Shown here: positions 60,878-64,000 of the stretch, piece by piece
Position numbering within the stretch: position 1 is the stretch's first letter
How the letters are laid out: the number at the start of each line of letters is the position of its first letter
Source of the DNA: Polynucleobacter difficilis
GTDB taxonomy: Bacteria; Pseudomonadota; Gammaproteobacteria; Burkholderiales; Burkholderiaceae
Direction: 5' to 3'
Length of the DNA stretch: 64,000 nt
Assembly: GCF_003065365.1 (NCBI RefSeq)
Contig: NZ_CP023276.1
Span: forward strand, 186,001-250,000
The notes under the pieces: model-generated
What the model was told of the DNA's origin: nothing
The model's input: the letters and a program-made list of their open reading frames with translations, nothing else
Databases searched by the model: none
Made by a program: the position numbers and the translations under genes

Positions 60878-61963
60878 ATGCAATCATTTTTTGAAAAAAT
60901 TTATAGAAAAGCACTGCTAAAGTTATTTGAAAGTAATGATGTAAAGAAATTAGCACAGTTCACTGCTGATGATAAGTGGGAAGAGGCAAGTCACCTATTA
61001 ACTCAGAATGCAATTCCGGTAAAAATTCAGATAGAGGCTGATACCCAAATTCCAAGACATATAGGCGTTCATTGGGATGCATATAAACCTGACTTATGTG
61101 TTTTTAAACTAAATCCAAATCTTTCAAAAGAGCGCAAGCACTTTATTGCGGTCCGATTAATGATGTTGTTAACTCTAATAGTGTCGTTTCATAAATCGAG
61201 TTACTTTATTGCGGGGTCAATGTTCCTCAATCTAGACGATGCTGCTGAGACCGATGGCTTGGCATTTTGTTCGAATCGTGGGGGGCAGATTTTAATTCCG
61301 GATACCGATTTTTTAGAAACAAAAGGGTATCTCAAAACTCGCAATCAGTTTGATGCTAATCCGGTTGCATGGGAACAGAGACGACCAGTGGCATTTTGGC
61401 GCGGCAATACTACGGGGATACGATCGGGGGATTCATGGAGAACCATACCTCGCATTCAGTTATGTGAAATTTGCTCTGATCCAGAAGTAAGTAGCTTATT
61501 TGATGTGGGCTTAAGTGGGTTAGCCCAAATACCGAAGGTGGAGAAAAATTCGCTTGAGGCTTCTGGCTTAATGCGCGCTTACGTGCCCATTATTTTAAGC
61601 AATCAATATAAGTATCAAATTGATATCGATGGCAATTCAAATGCATGGGCCGGCTTATTCCAAAAGCTTTTTTCGAAATCCGCTGTAATGAAGATTGCGT
61701 CACCACATGGTTTTCGGCAGTGGTATTACGATAGGCTCATTCCGTGGGAACATTTTGTACCCATAGAATCAGGCATGGGGGATTTGGTTGAAAAAACCCA
61801 GTGGCTCATAGCGAATGATCATAAAGCCATGCTGATAGGCCAAAAAGGTGCAGAATTAGCTTCCAACTTGTCATATGACTTGGCGATTAGTGATGCGCTT
61901 CAACGTATCCATAATGCTTTGCTAGAAAGTGGGTCTGCGTCAGCGAATAGGCCTATCCAGTAA
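60878..61963 (+). CDS. GT90 (CAP10/LpsA-like) glycosyltransferase
   Basis: A 361-residue protein of the glycosyltransferase 90 family, known in bacterial LPS modification (LpsA) and fungal capsule synthesis (CAP10). VAFWRGNTTGIRSGDSW and YQIDIDGNSNAWAGLFQKLF are the family signatures; WYYDRLIPWEHFVPIESGMG follows. It starts at the ATG at 60878, two bases after the rfbC stop, so it may be coupled to rhamnose synthesis. It is noticeably A/T-rich. The sugar is unknown. Confidence 0.85.
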   Translation: MQSFFEKIYRKALLKLFESNDVKKLAQFTADDKWEEASHLLTQNAIPVKIQIEADTQIPRHIGVHWDAYKPDLCVFKLNPNLSKERKHFIAVRLMMLLTLIVSFHKSSYFIAGSMFLNLDDAAETDGLAFCSNRGGQILIPDTDFLETKGYLKTRNQFDANPVAWEQRRPVAFWRGNTTGIRSGDSWRTIPRIQLCEICSDPEVSSLFDVGLSGLAQIPKVEKNSLEASGLMRAYVPIILSNQYKYQIDIDGNSNAWAGLFQKLFSKSAVMKIASPHGFRQWYYDRLIPWEHFVPIESGMGDLVEKTQWLIANDHKAMLIGQKGAELASNLSYDLAISDALQRIHNALLESGSASANRPIQ

Positions 61964-62012
61964 GGTGTTGCCGGCTTGCTTAGGGCTCGCATTCAGCTTG
62001 ACTTAAGGGAAC

Positions 62013-63149
62013 GTGTGCTACTCATTTGAAAAATACGATAATGCTGGAATGATAATTCAGCGCCATGCCCCAGCTTCTGATTTAAAGCAAGTAACTCAAT
62101 CGCCAAAAATACTATTGGTGAAGCTCTCCTCTTTAGGCGATGTGCTGCATAACCTGCCCATCGTTTGGGATTTACGCAAGCGCTTACCCGATGCCCAAAT
62201 TGATTGGATTGTGGAAGAGGCCTATGTGCATTTACTGGAGCCGCTGAGAACAACGGCCACATTCAAAGGCATTGATCGGATTATTCCGGTGGCCTTTCGG
62301 CGCTGGAGAAAAAGTATCTTTTCTATTCGAACCTGGCGCGAGTTTTTTGCCATGCGCAAATTACTCCAGTCGGTGAGCTATGACATCGTAATTGAAACCC
62401 AAGGTCTATTGAAGTCTGCTTTAGTCTGCGCGCTAGCTAAAAAATCAAAGAATGCAGTTATTGCCGGTCTGGGCAATGCAACAGAACACTCGGGCTATGA
62501 GCCGATGGCGAGAGTGTTTTATAACCAATCGGTGCATGTGCCTCTTAAATGCCATGCGATTGATCGCTCGCGCTGGGTGATGTGCTCAGCCTTTGATTGG
62601 CCTTTGTTTGACCGTCGTAGCGAGCCACCTCTTTTTTATCCCCCTAAATTTGTAGAGCATTTAGCGCCCCTTGCATTCGAAGGTTTGAGGAAATTGCCTA
62701 ATGGCGTAGCAGTTCCTTATGTGGCGTGCTTCCATTCAACAGCAAGAGCGGCGAAGCGCTGGCCCACTGAGCACTGGGTTGAACTAGGCAAAGCTTTATC
62801 GAACCAAGGCTACCAAGTGATTTTTCCGTGGGGCAGCCCTGAGGAAATGAAAATCAGCGCACTCATGGCAAGTCAAGTTCCTGGGGCTATTGTGCCAAGG
62901 GCATTTTCGATTGAGGAGGCCTATTCCTTAGTGGCGCATGCTGCGCTGACCATCGGTGTGGATACCGGCTTAACCCACTTGGCTGCGGTACTGGGTAAGC
63001 CTACGATTGAGATTTACTGCGATTCCCCGAGATGGAAGACAGAAGGCTATTGGAGCGGCAATATCATTAATTTGGGGGACTTTAAGAGTATTCCCCAAGC
63101 TAATGCAGTATTACAGGCCGCTGGGGCGCTATTAAAAGAGGGGTGCTAG
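62013..63149 (+). CDS. waaC: Lipopolysaccharide heptosyltransferase I
   Basis: A GT9 enzyme that adds heptose to the Kdo of the LPS inner core. It has 378 residues from a GTG at 62013; about 30 residues precede the usual beginning ILLVKLSSLGDVLHNLP, so the ATG at 62049 is possible. Other motifs: YDIVIETQGLLKSAL, ACFHSTARAAKRWPTEHW, and GVDTGLTHLAAVLGKPTIEI. Located with the O-antigen-like genes, it ties the cluster to LPS. Confidence 0.93.
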   Translation: MCYSFEKYDNAGMIIQRHAPASDLKQVTQSPKILLVKLSSLGDVLHNLPIVWDLRKRLPDAQIDWIVEEAYVHLLEPLRTTATFKGIDRIIPVAFRRWRKSIFSIRTWREFFAMRKLLQSVSYDIVIETQGLLKSALVCALAKKSKNAVIAGLGNATEHSGYEPMARVFYNQSVHVPLKCHAIDRSRWVMCSAFDWPLFDRRSEPPLFYPPKFVEHLAPLAFEGLRKLPNGVAVPYVACFHSTARAAKRWPTEHWVELGKALSNQGYQVIFPWGSPEEMKISALMASQVPGAIVPRAFSIEEAYSLVAHAALTIGVDTGLTHLAAVLGKPTIEIYCDSPRWKTEGYWSGNIINLGDFKSIPQANAVLQAAGALLKEGC

Positions 63150-63308
63150 TAAAGAATAGGCGCCTTAGGATTTATAGCATTTAGGTCATATAAATCAGTC
63201 AATTAAGAGCGTCTTGGGGGCTGAATTTAATCCTAGCACTTTTGATTGTTCAGATAAAATAGGCTTTCTTTCTTTATAGAAACCATAAAAGTTTCGATAG
63301 CCTAATTC

Positions 63309-63401
63309 ATGAGCAGCAGCAGATCTTCTTTAGTCACACCAGTCATTCTTTGCGGCGGCTCTGGCATTAGCGGGCTTGATACCCAATTAAGCATTCAATA
63401 A
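63309..63401 (+). pseudogene. Possible N-terminal remnant of manC (mannose-1-phosphate guanylyltransferase)
   Basis: A 30-codon frame reads MSSSRSSLVTPVILCGGSG and then ISGLDTQLSIQ and stops. VTPVILCGGSG is how ManC proteins open, normally followed by TRLWPLSR and then a segment like SGFPKQFL. Here the TRLWPLSR part seems to be missing and the next part decayed. The next gene, gmd, uses the GDP-mannose that ManC makes. The match is short, so the call is tentative. The remaining 63150-63431 shows nothing else. Confidence 0.5.
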
Positions 63402-63431
63402 GCTGAATGAATAGATCAATAAGAGGAATAA

Positions 63432-64000
63432 ATGACCAGTAATAACTCAACTGCAAAATTCACTGCGCAAAAAGTCGCCCTCATCACCGGCATCACTGGC
63501 CAAGATGGTTCATACCTTGCTGAGTTTTTGTTAGAAAAAAAGTATATTGTTCACGGCATTAAGCGTCGTGCCTCTTCTTTCAATACCGAGCGTATTGATC
63601 ATATCTTTCAGGACCCCCATGTTGGTCATCCTGATTTGATTTTGCATTATGGTGATTTAACCGATACCAGTAACTTGGTGCGCATCATTCAAGAGTGCCA
63701 ACCCGATGAGATTTACAACTTAGGTGCGCAGTCTCACGTAGCAGTCTCTTTTGAGTCTCCCGAGTATACGGCAGACGTGGATGCAATTGGCGCCTTACGT
63801 ATGTTAGAGGCTATTCGTATCCTGGGCCTTGAGAAGAAAACCCGTTTTTATCAAGCATCCACTTCTGAGCTCTATGGTTTAGTGCAAGAGGTCCCGCAAA
63901 AAGAAACCACTCCTTTTTATCCACGCAGTCCTTATGCAGTAGCTAAGCTGTATGCCTACTGGATCACAATCAACTACCGTGAAGCCTACGGCATTTACGC
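63432..64000 (+). CDS. gmd: GDP-mannose 4,6-dehydratase, 3' end outside window
   Basis: Converts GDP-mannose to GDP-4-keto-6-deoxymannose, the precursor of GDP-fucose, GDP-rhamnose and perosamine. The window holds about 189 codons. After 13 extra residues come VALITGITGQDGSYLAEFLL, GIKRRASSFNTERIDHI, NLGAQSHVAVSFESPEYTAD, ASTSELYG and YPRSPYAVAKLYAYW (Tyr, Lys). GAGGAAT precedes the ATG. It suggests a second deoxysugar pathway next to dTDP-rhamnose. Confidence 0.97.
   Translation, partial: MTSNNSTAKFTAQKVALITGITGQDGSYLAEFLLEKKYIVHGIKRRASSFNTERIDHIFQDPHVGHPDLILHYGDLTDTSNLVRIIQECQPDEIYNLGAQSHVAVSFESPEYTADVDAIGALRMLEAIRILGLEKKTRFYQASTSELYGLVQEVPQKETTPFYPRSPYAVAKLYAYWITINYREAYGIY

Overview
The window looks like a stretch of chromosome from a small-genome betaproteobacterium of the Burkholderiaceae, most likely Polynucleobacter or a close relative. 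This rests on recalled gene order and families rather than a database search: a Lys/Ala/Pro-rich H1-like protein next to nrdAB, the order aroQ-accB-accC-prmA, the chain bamE-dapB-leuS-lptE-holA-proA, yqgE-ruvX-pyrR-pyrB, and a PP0621-type protein joined to AmpD. Genes are densely packed and mostly housekeeping. I see no tRNA, rRNA, CRISPR array or insertion sequence.

Layout. 1-8.1 kb: the 5' part of ffh (minus strand), a divergent CcsA-like membrane protein, a PP0621-AmpD fusion, then nrdA and nrdB behind an AT-rich leader with two NrdR-like boxes, and an H1-like histone gene with exact 60-bp repeats. 8.2-13.9 kb: a minus-strand block with a PfkB kinase, prmA fused to a DUF3426 domain, accC, accB, aroQ and a TlpA-like thioredoxin. 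14-20.8 kb: mpl, a FabG-like reductase, an RNase II family protein, a TonB-like protein, aroE and mtgA. 20.8-28.9 kb: pyrF, corA, cinA, pgpA, thiL, maeB, an orphan barstar and rsmE. 28.9-43.4 kb: tkt, gapA, fur, bamE, dapB, leuS, lptE, holA, proA, hemJ, an RlmL-like methyltransferase, rubredoxin and hemL.

43.4-52 kb is more mixed: apaH, an AAA/DUF4143 ATPase with a perfect 32-bp palindrome at its promoter, a photolyase, a DUF1640-like membrane protein, a YdcF-like protein, yqgE, ruvX, a vapBC module that interrupts the usual ruvX-pyrR arrangement, pyrR and pyrB. From 52 kb to the end is a plus-strand surface-polysaccharide region: several glycosyltransferase-like genes (including DUF6492 and DUF5672 families), an FkbM methyltransferase, the complete dTDP-L-rhamnose set in the order B-D-A-C, a GT90 family protein, a heptosyltransferase, a small manC-like remnant and the start of gmd. 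Several of these genes are visibly richer in A/T than the housekeeping genes, which suggests transfer.

The most unusual signal is in the H1-like gene. Its frame stops at a run of nine A, but the missing Lys-rich part and a conserved-looking tail continue in the -1 frame. The junction holds a dnaX-type slippery heptamer followed, six bases on, by an 8-bp stem. This is either programmed frameshifting, a contingency locus, or a one-base homopolymer error. The prmA-DUF3426 fusion, 1.8 kb away, also depends on a run of nine A, so the base-calling explanation must be excluded first.
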